DNA of 48,160 nucleotides, taken from contig NAOQ01000152.1 in the NCBI GenBank assembly GCA_002751075.1, forward strand, positions 84,907 through 133,066. The letters are read 5' to 3'. The position numbers were made by a program, and so were the translations under genes. The notes under the pieces were generated by a model. That model worked only from the letters and a program-made list of their open reading frames with translations, was not told the origin of the DNA and made no database searches. The stretch comes from Ichthyophonus hoferi. Its lineage: Eukaryota > Opisthokonta > Ichthyosporea > Ichthyophonida > Ichthyophonidae. Within the stretch, counting starts at the first letter, position 1. Every line of letters begins with the position of its first letter. Shown here one piece after another: positions 28,019-39,170 of this stretch.

Positions 28019-29626
28019 CTACAACGCATATATATAACAAGAAAAATACATACCAGGAACACAAAGTCTTTTTTCACATCTAGGATATCCTTCAGGGCAA
28101 GCAGTGCAGAAATCTCCAGCTATACCAATTGGGTTTAGTATTGTATTATTAACAACAGTATTTCCAGCTTCAGAATAGAAGCAAAGTGTGCCAACAGCAT
28201 CCTTGTAGGCGCAGCCCACATAAGAGGTCTCGGCCCACATAACCTGGCTGAAGTCCTTGAATGTCGAAAGACGATTAAATCCCATACAGTTAGCCAAAGC
28301 AAAGCCCGTACTATCTGCAATAACATAAGTATTGTTAGTAATATAACAATAAAAATAATAAAATGACCTTACATTAGTTGCAATAAATTATAATTTATGC
28401 ATGTATTCAATCATTAGGAATACAATACCAGACTACCTGGTGTCGTGTATATATTACTTAAAGTTAAACACACTATCTGATGATTACCAACAATTTCATG
28501 CATGCTGAATACATATAATGACTTGAAGATAACATATCTGGCCAATAGAATTTTGTATCCTTACCTAAATCCCTATCGCCCGCCTCTGATCCGCCAATGA
28601 AGATGTTAGCCATGTATCGTTCACGCTGAGTGCACTGTAGGAAAAAATGTAAGTTATAGTGAAACAATGTTCACACTGACAGGTGATAAAAAGCTTACGT
28701 TCTGACAGATTCAAAATCAACATATTATCATCCATCTTATCACATACGTCGTAAAATTCAATAACCGTAATGAATAAACGGAAACACAACATACCCCATC
28801 AGGTCCCGGGGTATCCACCCAGTTTATTGTGGCGTCAAATGGTCTACCGTTAAAATGGTTTTGACCTATTGTTACACTAGGCGATCCACCACATGTTGTG
28901 TAATCCGCCACTGCAGATTCACTGGGACCTTCATATGCAGAAATACGATCTGAAGAATAATAGTTCGTATTAGGTACTAGACAATAAATTACTATGAATT
29001 GACAGCAACATAGAAATGCTCTATATGCTGCGATCCCTTATTGTATGTATTTATTGTGGCAAGTAATTATAAAGTGATGCATATAATATAATTAGTTATA
29101 TTGTTATTTAAATATCCGTCCGTACATAGGCGGCAATAATAAAATGCAACATGCTTTTATATTTTTGTCCTAAGTAAGACTTCTTGAATGATCTTATCAC
29201 GTTCATAACCATTGCAACACAAATTAATATAATAGAACCCAAACTAAAGCTACAAGAGTAAAGGAGGATAAAGGAAAAATAAAACTGGCACACAACACAA
29301 TATAGCATATTATATGGAAGGAGAAGGAAGCTAAAGTTTATGAAGAATAAAGCAAGAACAAGATAGATTCCAGTACCTAAGGTTTTCTGTGCGGCACACT
29401 CTAGCTTGATGTCATACTCTAATTTACGCATATTAGCAATGTAGTTGATATTTCCTCTTAACCCATTGTGCATTTTTAAAATATAATCTCGGACAACGGG
29501 GTCCATAGATGGACTAGGAATAGCCACATCCTGAGCCACAGCTGTACTCGCTAAGGCGAGTACGAAAAAGGCGAAATTGGAAATGAAAACGCTTGGCATT
29601 GCAAAAAATTTGACACGAAATAACAA
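28019..29626 (-). CDS. Secreted SCP/CAP-domain (CRISP-like) protein, 4 exons
   Basis: Likely secreted protein of the CAP superfamily (antigen 5, CRISP, PR-1); its molecular role is unknown. Exons on the minus strand: 29626-29377, 28949-28795, 28634-28565, 28314-28019, all GT-AG and in frame, 256 residues. An N-terminal hydrophobic stretch (FISNFAFFVLALASTAVAQ) is a signal peptide; ATG at 29599 is an alternative start. Next come MHNGLRGNI and a YIANMRKLEYDIKLECAAQK helix (the CAP helix with HNxxR), NIFIGG, the signature TFKDFSQVMWAETSYVGCAY, and a Cys-rich end (CTACPEGYPRCEKRLC). The signature His of (G)H(F/Y)TQVVW is Asp here. The last exon has a strong donor (GTATGT, intron from 28053), so the true C-terminus may come from a missed exon; read through, it stops 13 codons after RLC. 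Confidence 0.9.
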
Positions 29627-31315
29627 TCTGTAATAATTAAAATGATGTTAAATACTACGGCTATGAGGTTAATTATTTTGGGACAACACCTACTCTATGC
29701 GGTGTGTGCAGAGAGCTTATCATCTAATAGTATATTTTTCTTATGCCCAATGGAATATTACTGACGTCGAGGCGAGAGCAGATAACTTTTAATAACGACG
29801 GTTCAGGGGATATTTTTCGCATTCGATCTAACAACTTTGTTTTGTATTTTCCATATGTGAACATTATAAAATTTTATCTTCTGTAAAGCCAAGCTTTCTA
29901 TGTCGAAAGATCCCTTCACTGGAGTCTACACCGATTGATTATGCTAACATGGAATAACCCAAAGCCTTAGGCTATGTTTTAGTGTGCTTTTCTATTTTTT
30001 TTTCATAGTTATTTGTAAGATAATGAAGTTATAAGGATGATATTCGAATAGAACCATATGTTAACTCTAATTTCTTTAGTTGTAGTGCATGGCAAATTAT
30101 ACATGAAATGAACGGCTCACAAAATACTGCTTTTGTTACAGATTTCTTAATTTTAATTTTAATTTTCTTACTATTAGTACTAATGGTAATAGACGCGATT
30201 CAATTGTATTATAGTTGCCGCGTTTGTATGAAGGATATGTAGTCTAGACACCATATAAATACATATATGGTTCCCATACCTATTATTCATGCTGCATGGA
30301 ATAAAAGTTTATTTACTCATAACGTGCAAGAAATTATACATATTTAAAGAACTATGTATTCGTTTATATATATATATACATATTTCACACTTTAATAAAT
30401 TTTTCTTGAAATTAAATAAATGTGTTCTTTGTAAGACAAATTTGTCATTCAACTATGTGACCACTTGCAATATTTTTTAATGTACGTGATTGGCTTTCAA
30501 TTCTATAATTTAATTTTCCGCAACTCAAATAATTATATATCTGTAAGTCCAAATCTGTCTTACAGATGTTACTTTTGCACTGTAGGAAGAATGTTTTGAC
30601 GTAATTTAAAATATTCTCAGATATGTCAGAGATAGGTCTGTGTATAAATTCCATTAACTTTTACTTAAAATTATTGTAAAATTATATATATGTGTGTATA
30701 ATATACCCCGAGTGCTATAGTCCCTTTAGTTTATTAATAATTTATGCACCTCCTGGAACTATGCAGTATTGTGGATGTGTTCACACACTATGTCATTCCC
30801 ACAACCGCAGTTCCAGCTGACCAATCACCACACATACTATTAATAGGTGTGCACTCACTTGTAAACAGACTCTATTGTTCTTATGCATATATGATATAAC
30901 AGTTATTTAATCTAAATATATTTTTATATAGCTATAGATCACTCTGTTTTGCTACATTATATTATGTTCCAACTCGGTATTTTTTCTAACCAGTAATTTA
31001 CTACAGTACATATCGTTATAGGGTAATTTATTTTATACTCATCATAAGTGAAAATTACCATATTAGTGGCTGTCTAACAGGAAAAGTAGAAGGTAAATGC
31101 TAGGCTAAAATCGGTAAGTTCTAAAATACGAGCCAATAAGATAAGACCAAAGTTGCGTCGTAGATGACATCAGCTCTAATATCACTGGCTGTTAGAGCTT
31201 GAATAATATGGTACTAAATATTTTTCAGGTTTTATTGTTAGTAGATACTAATTGATGATTCCCTTTTATTGGCAGGAATTAATGAATAAATTAAACCATC
31301 CAAATGTTGTGCCAT
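29627..31315. other. 5' flank of the SCP gene, no other gene seen
   Basis: AT-rich sequence with only short chance open frames. A somewhat less AT-rich patch at 30740-30870 shows no recognisable product. Confidence 0.45.
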
Positions 31316-31480
31316 ATGACGGTCTGCAGTAGTTCTAGTGAGTTGTCTGCATACTTCAGGGGCTCTAATTAGGTGTTGTTTGAAAGTGTCTCTTTCGAGG
31401 CTAGCGATAAAGAGAGCGCTTAGCTCGAATGTAAGAAGAGTGTATAATGTTTCATCCTCGGTTGTCCAAAGTATTCTTCT
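31316..31480. repeat. Fragment of repeats shared with 25.8, 33.9 and 37.5 kb
   Basis: GCAGTAGTTCTAGTGAGTTGTC resembles the outer edge of segment C (25832 and 33885). TGCATACTTCAGGG recurs at about 37575. It looks like a mosaic of element edges. No intact gene is seen. Confidence 0.4.
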
Positions 31481-31524
31481 ACAAATTGAGAAGAGACTAC
31501 TGCCTTACATTGGTTCCCGGAAAT

Positions 31525-31775
31525 AATTTGACAAATCTCAGAAATAATTCGAAAAATCCCTACATATATGGAGAGATCTCAGCAATAAATGAATATTTCG
31601 AATCTAAAAATAATAATAAAACGATATAGAATATAGAGGAAATTGAAAGAACTCCATATTTTTGCTCTTTATTATTCTACTTCTTTTTTTCTTTTTCTTT
31701 TTAGATTCAAAATGTCCATTTATGGTTGAGATCTGTACATATACAGGGATTTGTCGAATTATTTCTGGAAACTTT
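31525..31775. repeat. Inverted repeat (hairpin) with arms of about 75 bp
   Basis: The left arm, about 31540-31612 (AATTCGAAAAATCCCTACAT through TTTCGAATCTAAAAA), is inverted at about 31696-31770 (TTTTTAGATTCAAAATG through GGGATTTGTCGAATTATTTC). The arms carry mismatches and surround an ~85-bp AT-rich loop with a TTTTTCTTTTTC tract. A shorter direct duplication of GAAATAATT(T/C)GA(C/A)AAAT lies at 31521-31558. It may be a small foldback or MITE-like element. Confidence 0.65.
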
Positions 31776-32678
31776 TGTAATACAGTTAGGCACAGTTGTG
31801 ATAATAGCACAGTGTAAACAATCAGTGAGAGGCGCTATGGTTTAATATATATAATAGTTATTGTTACCATCGAAAGTAATTAAGTAGTTCTCGGTATTCT
31901 TGATAAGAGAAAGATCTGAACAATGAAAACTATAATCAAGTGCCAACAAAGAACCAAACATTACAATAAAATACGATGGTCATAGAATGCAGGCCAAGTA
32001 CCCTAGCAAAATTAGCGGTGTTCCATATTTTGGATCAAATAGAAACAGTCATATGGATCCTAAGTGGCCAATGTGATTCACATGAGATCAATAAGGCCCA
32101 CTAGAATTCCTTGATCATAACATGATATTAGATCTAATATATGTGCCCTTATTTGGATGGCTTTTTAGCCAGTGTGTCCAATTTCTTACTTTTGGTTAAT
32201 CTACATCGAAGAATCATGTCATAATCCCTCTGTTATCAGCTTGTCGGCTGTACCACATATTCCTTTGGAGTAGACAGTCTTGCAACATACTATATATTAG
32301 ATCTACAGATCGTTCTCCTTTATATATTCTTCTTGAAATAATGCCACTGGGTGACGTGTTGAAATATTTCAGTCTTTACAAGCAATTGGTCAAATACTTC
32401 ATGATATCTTGCACAAAAACACCTATTAGTTATGTAGTACTAAACCTTTAAATATTTAAAAGCTTCATAATGGTATTTATCGATATCTGAGCATTTAGAT
32501 ATTAATTAATGACAACTAATTAATTCCATGATGTCTCTAATTATAGTTAATTAGGACCAGAAGGTTAGTACAGTTTAGCACGTAAATTTACTGTGATTAA
32601 GTAAGCAATGGTGATCCTGATTTTCAGTTGACAATAGTTTAATAAAGTTATAAACTTTAGTGTGACACATTCGTGATC

Positions 32679-32945
32679 ATGTCTGAGTCCCAGTTAGTGC
32701 ATCTTGGTATGATTGACAGGTACCAACAACACAGCAAAGTATTAGAGAAAAAATCAGGGCTCACTCCAAGAACAGAGAAGAAGAAGAAGAGAGTGCATTT
32801 CTCTTCTGAATCAGAGGAAGACAATCAGCCTTTGGAAGTCCAGGAGGAAACGGAGGATTTAAGTTCAAGAGAAGTGGGGAGAAGAGAAGCACCCCCGTGG
32901 ATTGGAGCGAGGACGTGGATTCAGAGAAGGTGGTTTATGGCATGA
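32679..32945 (+). CDS. Small charged hypothetical protein (88 residues) or element fragment
   Basis: Open frame from ATG at 32679: a polar N-terminus (MSESQLVHLGMIDRYQQHSK), then a lysine-rich KKKKRVHF and an acidic SSESEEDNQ stretch. It is less AT-rich than its surroundings. I do not recognise it. It lies inside the repeat nest, so it may be the start of an element protein. It might also be an exon of an unseen gene; no splice partners were found. Confidence 0.3.
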   Translation: MSESQLVHLGMIDRYQQHSKVLEKKSGLTPRTEKKKKRVHFSSESEEDNQPLEVQEETEDLSSREVGRREAPPWIGARTWIQRRWFMA

Positions 32946-33179
32946 TTAGAAACTGTATCCCCCAAAAAAAGGCAGGCGTATATGTTTAAAAAGATATACT
33001 TACACATATCCACATTTTTATTGATTTCACAAACAGATGGGCATCTTTATATGTTTATATCCAAATTATTTAATATTAAATTTTAACTATTAAATTAACC
33101 CAGTCATAAACCCTCTTATCCAACCAAATTAGGCAAAATATATAATTTTGTATTAAGAAAATTTTGATCAGATCAATTT

Positions 33180-33620
33180 AGATATAGTTGAGTGATTTGT
33201 AGGGTCAAAGCATCTTTGCTTATATGAGGAAAAAATTTATAATCTTATTAGGTATGTTGAACTACAATTACAGTATCTTCTATAAAATTTATATCAACCC
33301 TAACTCTTTTGAACTTGTTGGTATTAATGGAGATAGATGTTTTGTCTGTTTCTACAATACTTGAGATAATAGCAACGTTTGCATGTTGTAAATAGAGGTA
33401 TGCTAATATCTGTTGATCTTGCTCTATCTCTTGTTCTGTTCTTTGTTTAAAATTTTATTTTGTGCCTGTTCATAGTCTCTTTTGAAAGATAGTTATTTTT
33501 ATTTTTTATGTCTGATCAGGCACCTGTCAATAAATTTGGTTTATTAATATTTCTCCTTGTAGCTCTTTTGTGCGTCTAGAATTGTTTCTTTTATCCTTGC
33601 CATACTTTGTTTATTGTAGC
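33180..33620 (-). mobile_element. Unclassified multicopy element, segment D, copy
   Basis: Minus-strand coding fossil with the shared blocks DKTSISI and KRVRVDIN, preceded by a Gln/Glu-rich stretch. It aligns over several hundred bases with 34365-34800. It is broken and degenerate. The family is unknown; a gag-like structural protein of a retroelement is possible. Confidence 0.55.
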
Positions 33621-33639
33621 TGTTAACTATGCTTTGACC

Positions 33640-33770
33640 TTTGTATGGCTGTATTTATTTTTGTAAATGGGACTGATTGCAAATATTCTTATTGGCTAAT
33701 ACAAGTGTATCCCCATTTGAATGGCTCTTTAGCTAATTACCTCATTAATGTAGGTAAACAGTGTTAATTA
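33640..33770 (+). repeat. Dispersed repeat, family E, partial copy
   Basis: Carries AAATATTCTTATTGGCTAAT and TTTGAATGGCTCTTTAGCTA followed by AATTACCTCATTAATGTAGG, as in the E copies at 26.4, 37.1 and 37.8 kb. Confidence 0.6.
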
Positions 33771-33879
33771 ATTAATTAATTATTATTACCTCAATAATCT
33801 ACAGTATTAATAATTAAGTACACCCACCTACTAATACTTATGCTTAGATATGTAAATATGTAATTTAATAGTAAAAATT

Positions 33880-34275
33880 GTAGAAGTTCTAGTGACTTAT
33901 TCACAGCTGTCGGGATCTCCAATTGTATAATTGGTAGTAGTTAATATTGCTGGACCAGTGTGAGCAATAGTCACTCAATCATATCTGTCTTTAAGGCTCA
34001 GTTGTTGTGATAGAGGTTCTACAGAAGGCTCATATACCAACTTTCTAGATAACCGGCTGTAGTAATTATATCGCTATTCTAATTCAAAAGAAATAGATGT
34101 TTTGATGTGCTTGGGTGTGAATGCGGAAATTGCATAACGAGATCAATCAGGAGGGGGTGATATATTGTGATGTAAATAATAACTATCGTCACTATTAAAT
34201 GTTAGTAAACAGTTCTCTGACTTCTGAACAAGCAAGAGATTTGGACACTAACTATCATATGTGAAAGCTAGTAGT
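33880..34275 (-). mobile_element. Unclassified multicopy element, segment C, copy 3
   Basis: Same strand and order as 25814-26205, with shared GTTCTAGTGACTT, TAATTCAAA, GATGTAAATAATAAC and AACAGTTCTCTGAC. It is more degraded. In minus-strand order it follows the D segment at 34365-34580, which suggests D and C are consecutive parts of one element. Confidence 0.65.
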
Positions 34276-34339
34276 AGGTTAGACATTACAATAACGATGT
34301 GTTCATTACATATATATATATTGGAATATGAATTTGACT

Positions 34340-35340
34340 CCTCATATATAATCAAATCTAGTGAGGAAATTTGAAAAGTCAAAATTTCTTCAGTTGTATG
34401 AGATCAATTCCTCTCATTCTAGTTGGTACGTTAAACTGTAATCGTAGTATTTTTTTGTTAAATTTACACCAACTTTCACTCTTTTTGAGCCATCCATATC
34501 AATGGAAACAGATGTCTTGTTAAAATTTACTGTACCAGTGATTGTAGGAATATGGCTGTGTCATCAGTAAAAATATGCTAATATCTCTTGTTGTTCTAGT
34601 TTTTATTCTTCAGTATTTAATTTGATTCTTTTTTTTGTGCTTAGCCATACTCTTTTTTTAAAATGTAATTAATTGCTTTTTGTTTCTCTAATTGACTGAT
34701 GTTTCTTATGGTTTAAGACGTATTTCAGCCAATTTGGTAGAGATATAGTTAATATTGGGTTATACTGTGGTTTCATAGTGTTCTTCCAGTAGTTTTATTT
34801 TGTCATACACCCATTGTTCAATATCCAAGACATAGATTGATGCATTTTGACACTCATTCTGACTAATAAAGTGGTGAAGGTATAGTTTACATAACGCCTC
34901 GTCAGGCAGTAGTTGATTGGTATTTTTTAGTTTTTATTGATCATGAGGCGTTGGAGCAGTTATTAGTCAATGTTTACAATTTTTCTTGTCTGCATATCAT
35001 AAGCATTTTATCTTTTCAATCTTGAAGGGAAATTCTGGATTGGGGATTGGCAGTAAAGAAAATTAGAATTGCTACTCAGAAGAATTTTGTTTTGGTAGAA
35101 TCTGACAGATGAGTTAGATTTTGTAGATCTTGGTTTGATGCTGTAGATTGTTGTAGTTTGCTAATTGGTATACTTCCTGTTTGTTGAGTTTGGCCAAGTT
35201 CCATAAATACTGCAGGCTTAGTATTTTGTTGCTGAATAAGTTTTTAGAATTGTGCAGACATGTCTTGCATTTGTTGGGTGAGCTGGTGTTATGATCAGAA
35301 TTTCTGAACAAGGAAATCACAATTCCAAAAGCGTTCAATG
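34340..35340 (-). mobile_element. Unclassified multicopy element, longest coding fossil (segment D and upstream)
   Basis: Minus-strand sequence shows recognisable coding character over about 1 kb, though broken in several places: a Gln-rich part near 35100-35290, a helical part with LPDEALCKLYLHHFISQNE near 34820-34920, and the D block with KTSVSIDMDGSKRV near 34480-34540. The parts occur in this order. I do not recognise the family. Low complexity and helices fit a gag-like protein, but there is no zinc knuckle, protease or polymerase to confirm a retroelement. Confidence 0.5.
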
Positions 35341-35394
35341 TTTGTTTTTTAACTTATTCATTTATATTACAAGGACGTAAATTTAAATTAATTT

Positions 35395-35650
35395 ATCAAT
35401 ACATAGTTTGCATGTAGTGAATTGGCATTGTAAATATTAACAAGGCATCCATTTCTATTGATACCAATAGCACTAAAAGAGTAAGGGTTGGCGTGAATCA
35501 AGCAGAAGACAACAATTGAGGTTCAACATACAGAATAAAACAATAAAGATTTACCTCATACAAGTGAAAAATTTAACCCTTCAGATTAGTCCTCCACTAG
35601 ATTCAATCCTATTAGACTCAAATTCTAATTTCAATAGTTGGTTCATCACT
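35395..35650 (+). mobile_element. Unclassified multicopy element, segment D, plus-strand copy
   Basis: Shows KASISIDTN and KRVRVGVN near 35430-35500, followed by sequence alignable with 36850-36935. It faces the minus-strand copy that begins about 5-10 bases later. It is degenerate. Confidence 0.55.
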
Positions 35651-35654
35651 TGAT

Positions 35655-36115
35655 CATGCTATGCATTTCGTTGCATTAAAGCATCAATCGTGTTGCGGAA
35701 ATCTGATTGCATTTGTGGATAAGGTGTGCTGTTGTCTCTAGGTGTCTGAGACATGATGATGTTTTGTTGATGAGTGTCTATAGGCAAAGGAGAGGTGGTT
35801 GAATTAATATTAACGGACTCTTGGGTGTTTGGAGAGAGTTGCTTGCTGTTGAACGGAAGCATGCAAGAAGGGCTCATAACCCTATTGAGATAAGAATTTG
35901 ACTTGGACATAAGCAAATATAGCGGAGCGATTTGGTGGGTCAAAATTTTCTTGCTTTTATGAGGTAAATTCCTCTCGTCTTAGTTGGTACGTTGAACTGC
36001 AATCGTAGCTTCCTCCGTTAAGTTGACGCAAACTCTTACTCTTTTTGAACCATCCATGTCAATGGAAACAGATGTCTTGTTGAGATTTACTGTACCAATG
36101 ATACGGATAGTTCAA
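35655..36115 (-). mobile_element. Unclassified multicopy element, segment D, minus-strand copy
   Basis: Minus-strand coding fossil with the shared GTVNLNKTSVSIDMDGSKRV block near 36030-36110. A long open stretch at 35659-35943 is rich in Ser, Pro, Gln and Asn, with MQSDFRNTIDALMQRNA at its end. This is the best-preserved view of the distal part of the protein. It is broken but comparatively young-looking. Confidence 0.6.
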
Positions 36116-36754
36116 AATGTCTATTTTCCGAATACTCGTGTGGTATATGGAGTTAGGCAAAAGAGATATCCTGGAATACCAAATTGCAGTTGGTAGCACT
36201 TGCCATTACTGCTACGTCCTAACACTAAGTACTTCTGTCACTAGAAATAAAATGAATACAAAATTATGCAAGCTATCACTCGCGTTTTTAATTTATAATT
36301 GTTTTTCAGTTATACATACACCTGGCTTAAGAGCTTATCTCGTGAGATTAGCCTGGGTGAACTAAAAGCATTCTAGATAAACCTTATGAGCAATCAAAGT
36401 TTAATACTATATACTTACAGATACACTAGATATAATATATTCTATTTTGGTTAAATAAAAACGTCTAACTATTTCTATAACAGTAATATATATTTTTAGT
36501 AACACTTAATATAAAACTGATAGAATATTATTACTAATGTGGCTTTCCGAACAACAAAGTATTGGTCATGCTGTTCCTGATAAGAAGCACAAATCAATAC
36601 AATCCAGTCATTACGTAGTAAAATCACATGCCAGTATAATCCAGCAATTACATAGTAAAATCACATGCCAATATAATCCAGTCATTGCGTAGTTGTACTT
36701 GAATTAGTATCAGACATATTACTTAATAAATATATTATTTCTATAATATTATAA

Positions 36755-36935
36755 AATATGTCTGACACAAAAAGAGTAAGAGTTGGCGTAAATTCAACAG
36801 GGGATATTATGATTGCAGTTCAACGTACCAACTACGACGAATGGAATTTACTTCAAACAAGTGAAGAAATTTACCCTCCAAATCGCCCCACTAGATTCGA
36901 TTATATCCGAGTCAAATTCTTATCCCAATAATATA
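36755..36935 (+). mobile_element. Unclassified multicopy element, segment D, plus-strand copy
   Basis: Begins near MSDTKRVRVGVNSTGD, a frame matching the D block of the other copies, then AVQRTNYDEWN and RPTRFDYIRVKF. An ATG sits where other copies read ...DMDGSKRV, so this may be a shortened copy. It opens plus-wise, opposite to the 35655-36115 copy. Confidence 0.55.
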
Positions 36936-36999
36936 ATTAAACGCAAAGTGTTGTTGTATGCGTTTACGAGAACTTCGTATTTTGCCATTGATATTGCGT

Positions 37000-37290
37000 A
37001 TGTGTGAGCGGGTCCTTTATTGTTGATGTTTGCTTTCTTTAATACTTCGTTATACCGCGGGTGTTATTTTTTATTTAACATTCATAGAGCTGTGTTCAGT
37101 AATCTAAACGGGGCCATTCATAAATATTCTTATCGACTATATTCATCAAAGATAACAGAAACCCAATAGGAATGTCTGATCCTATTTCGATAATCTTATA
37201 CATACACACTGTACTTATTTAAATGGCTCATTAGCCAATTCATTAATATAAGTGCTTGCAAGACTATGTATCGGCAAATCAATTTGAACT
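37000..37290 (+). repeat. Dispersed repeat, family E, copy 2
   Basis: TAATCTAAACGGGGC and TTTAAATGGCTCATTAGCCA align with 26330-26640, including an upstream GAGCGG landmark. It directly follows the D copy at 36755-36935. Confidence 0.6.
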
Positions 37291-37764
37291 TTGTATTCAC
37301 TCAGAGTTTACAGTCTTTTAGCGTAATATCTCAACAATAATAAAGAAAGTGTAATCATTAAAAAAACTCGTCGTTATTTTAATGGTCCAAGATAACCAAA
37401 GTTAGCGTCCTGCATTTGTTTTTATCTTGGATTGATTCTTAATACATATTTCAAGTCGAGATTGATTAATTGATTCCAATTAGAAGCAATCACATTCTGA
37501 AATTCGCTTTTATTGTCAGGCCAATAATATTGTTGATGGCGCAACCTTATAGAACTTGTAAAAACAAAAGCTTGCATACTTCAGGGATTAAACACGCAGT
37601 ATATTGTTTTGGCAACCAATCCAATTAAATTTGGGTCACTTATTTCATTGGTTAACTATATTTAGTCCAGTTTGGAACTTGAATTGCGGGTCAGGCAATT
37701 TGGTTTGACGCAATACCGTACAATGGGTCTGTCCTGTTAAGGTTTAATACCAAGAGATGACTTT

Positions 37765-37975
37765 ATTGATTAATCTAAATGAGACCAATCATAAAGATTT
37801 GTATTGGCTAATGCAATTACAATTTACAGAAGATCAACGAGATCCACTAAAATTTTCTGATCTTATCTCAATAATCCAATACTATTGTATCCTCCTATGA
37901 ATTTAGCTAATTACCTCATTAATTTCAATACTCACTCACATGTGTCAGCAAATCAATTTATCTGGTTGGGAACGT
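37765..37975 (+). repeat. Dispersed repeat, family E, copy 3
   Basis: GATTAATCTAAATGAGACCA through TAGCTAATTACCTCATTAAT match family E; the landmark GAGCGG part is absent. Between copies 2 and 3 (37290-37765) no gene is seen. Confidence 0.6.
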
Positions 37976-38107
37976 TATACAATTAATAAATATTAAACTG
38001 ATCAGTTCATGATCCCCTAGTTATTAGAATTTTAGTTGACAAAAAGAGAGTTCATTTGCAATTAATGGTCTTGCCACCATCTGAATATATTGCAGTGGCA
38101 TGTATGT

Positions 38108-38332
38108 TGTTGGAGCATACCATACTATATTGGATATACAGTTTACTTTTAATTCAGTCTCACCGCATCACACGTGTTTCAAACAGTGTAAATTGATCAT
38201 TGTGTGGTTGAGATAGGGCTTCTAATTTTGTTTACACTATAATCTGCCACCTGATATGCATCATTGTCAGGGCAACGGCTTAAGATAAAGATAGATTAGA
38301 TTGGTTTACCCTATATTTTTACCGTTTCAACA
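38108..38332 (+). mobile_element. Solo LTR, family A, copy 6 (internally shortened)
   Basis: Starts TGTTGGAGCAT and ends CCGTTTCAACA, bounded on both sides by the identical five bases TATGT (38103-38107 and 38333-38337). It is about 225 bp, shorter than the 365-380 bp of fuller copies because an internal part of the left half is absent. The ends and duplication give strong support for LTR-type insertion. Confidence 0.8.
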
Positions 38333-38745
38333 TATGTGATTGATCATTTTCTCAGTTAATAAACCCATCTTTAACTAGACCAATTCGACCACTAACTAAC
38401 TATATAATTAACACTATACCTTATGTACCTCTTAAACTCGCTTTACATATTTGTACAATTTATTACCTTGTGATAGGATAAAACCATCTTTAAATAGCTA
38501 TACCTGTTTTTTACATTTAGTCAACAAAAAATAGTAGATATAAACAAATTAAAATAATACACCTCTGCTAAGTAGTAGATTTGGTTTCACAACATTTACC
38601 TCGTGTTTTGTAATATTGATATTTAACCAAAGACATATAAACAGAGACATACTTGTGATAGAAGTTATGATAGAATAATTTAAACCCAACACAACAAAGA
38701 TAAATAGTAATACACTAAATATAGCCTAATAAATTATATTTTAGT

Positions 38746-39170
38746 TGCTGGAACTTGTACAACGCGTTACAATAATTCCTTAACAGATTAATTAAGTGTG
38801 CTAGAGTATTAAATAAATTCTATGTACTTTTTATCTACTATTATACTATTAATCAACCATAAGTATTATTTAGCTACCATGTACCATAACAGTGGAAGTT
38901 ATTTGTAAAGCCCATGTAATAATGATTCTGCTTGAGGTTAATTCATGTACCATATTCTATTAGATATACAGTTTGATCCGAATTTAGGCTCATCGCATCA
39001 AATGCGTTTGAAATGGTATAAATAAAACACTGTATTGTTGAAGCAGGGCTTCTAATTTTGTTTACACTATAATACACCACCTGACATGCTGCCTTGTTTT
39101 CAGAGTAACGGCCTATTGCAATATAAAGACAGGTCAAATTTACCCTATATTTTTTTTTGCCGTTTAAACA
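38746..39170 (+). mobile_element. LTR-like repeat, family A, copy 7
   Basis: Starts TGCTGGAACTTGTACAACGC and ends GCCGTTTAAACA. It includes the ATTCCTTAACAG, ATTCTATTAGATATACAG and ACACCACCTGACATG blocks. At about 425 bp it is the longest copy. No target duplication is visible. Confidence 0.65.
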
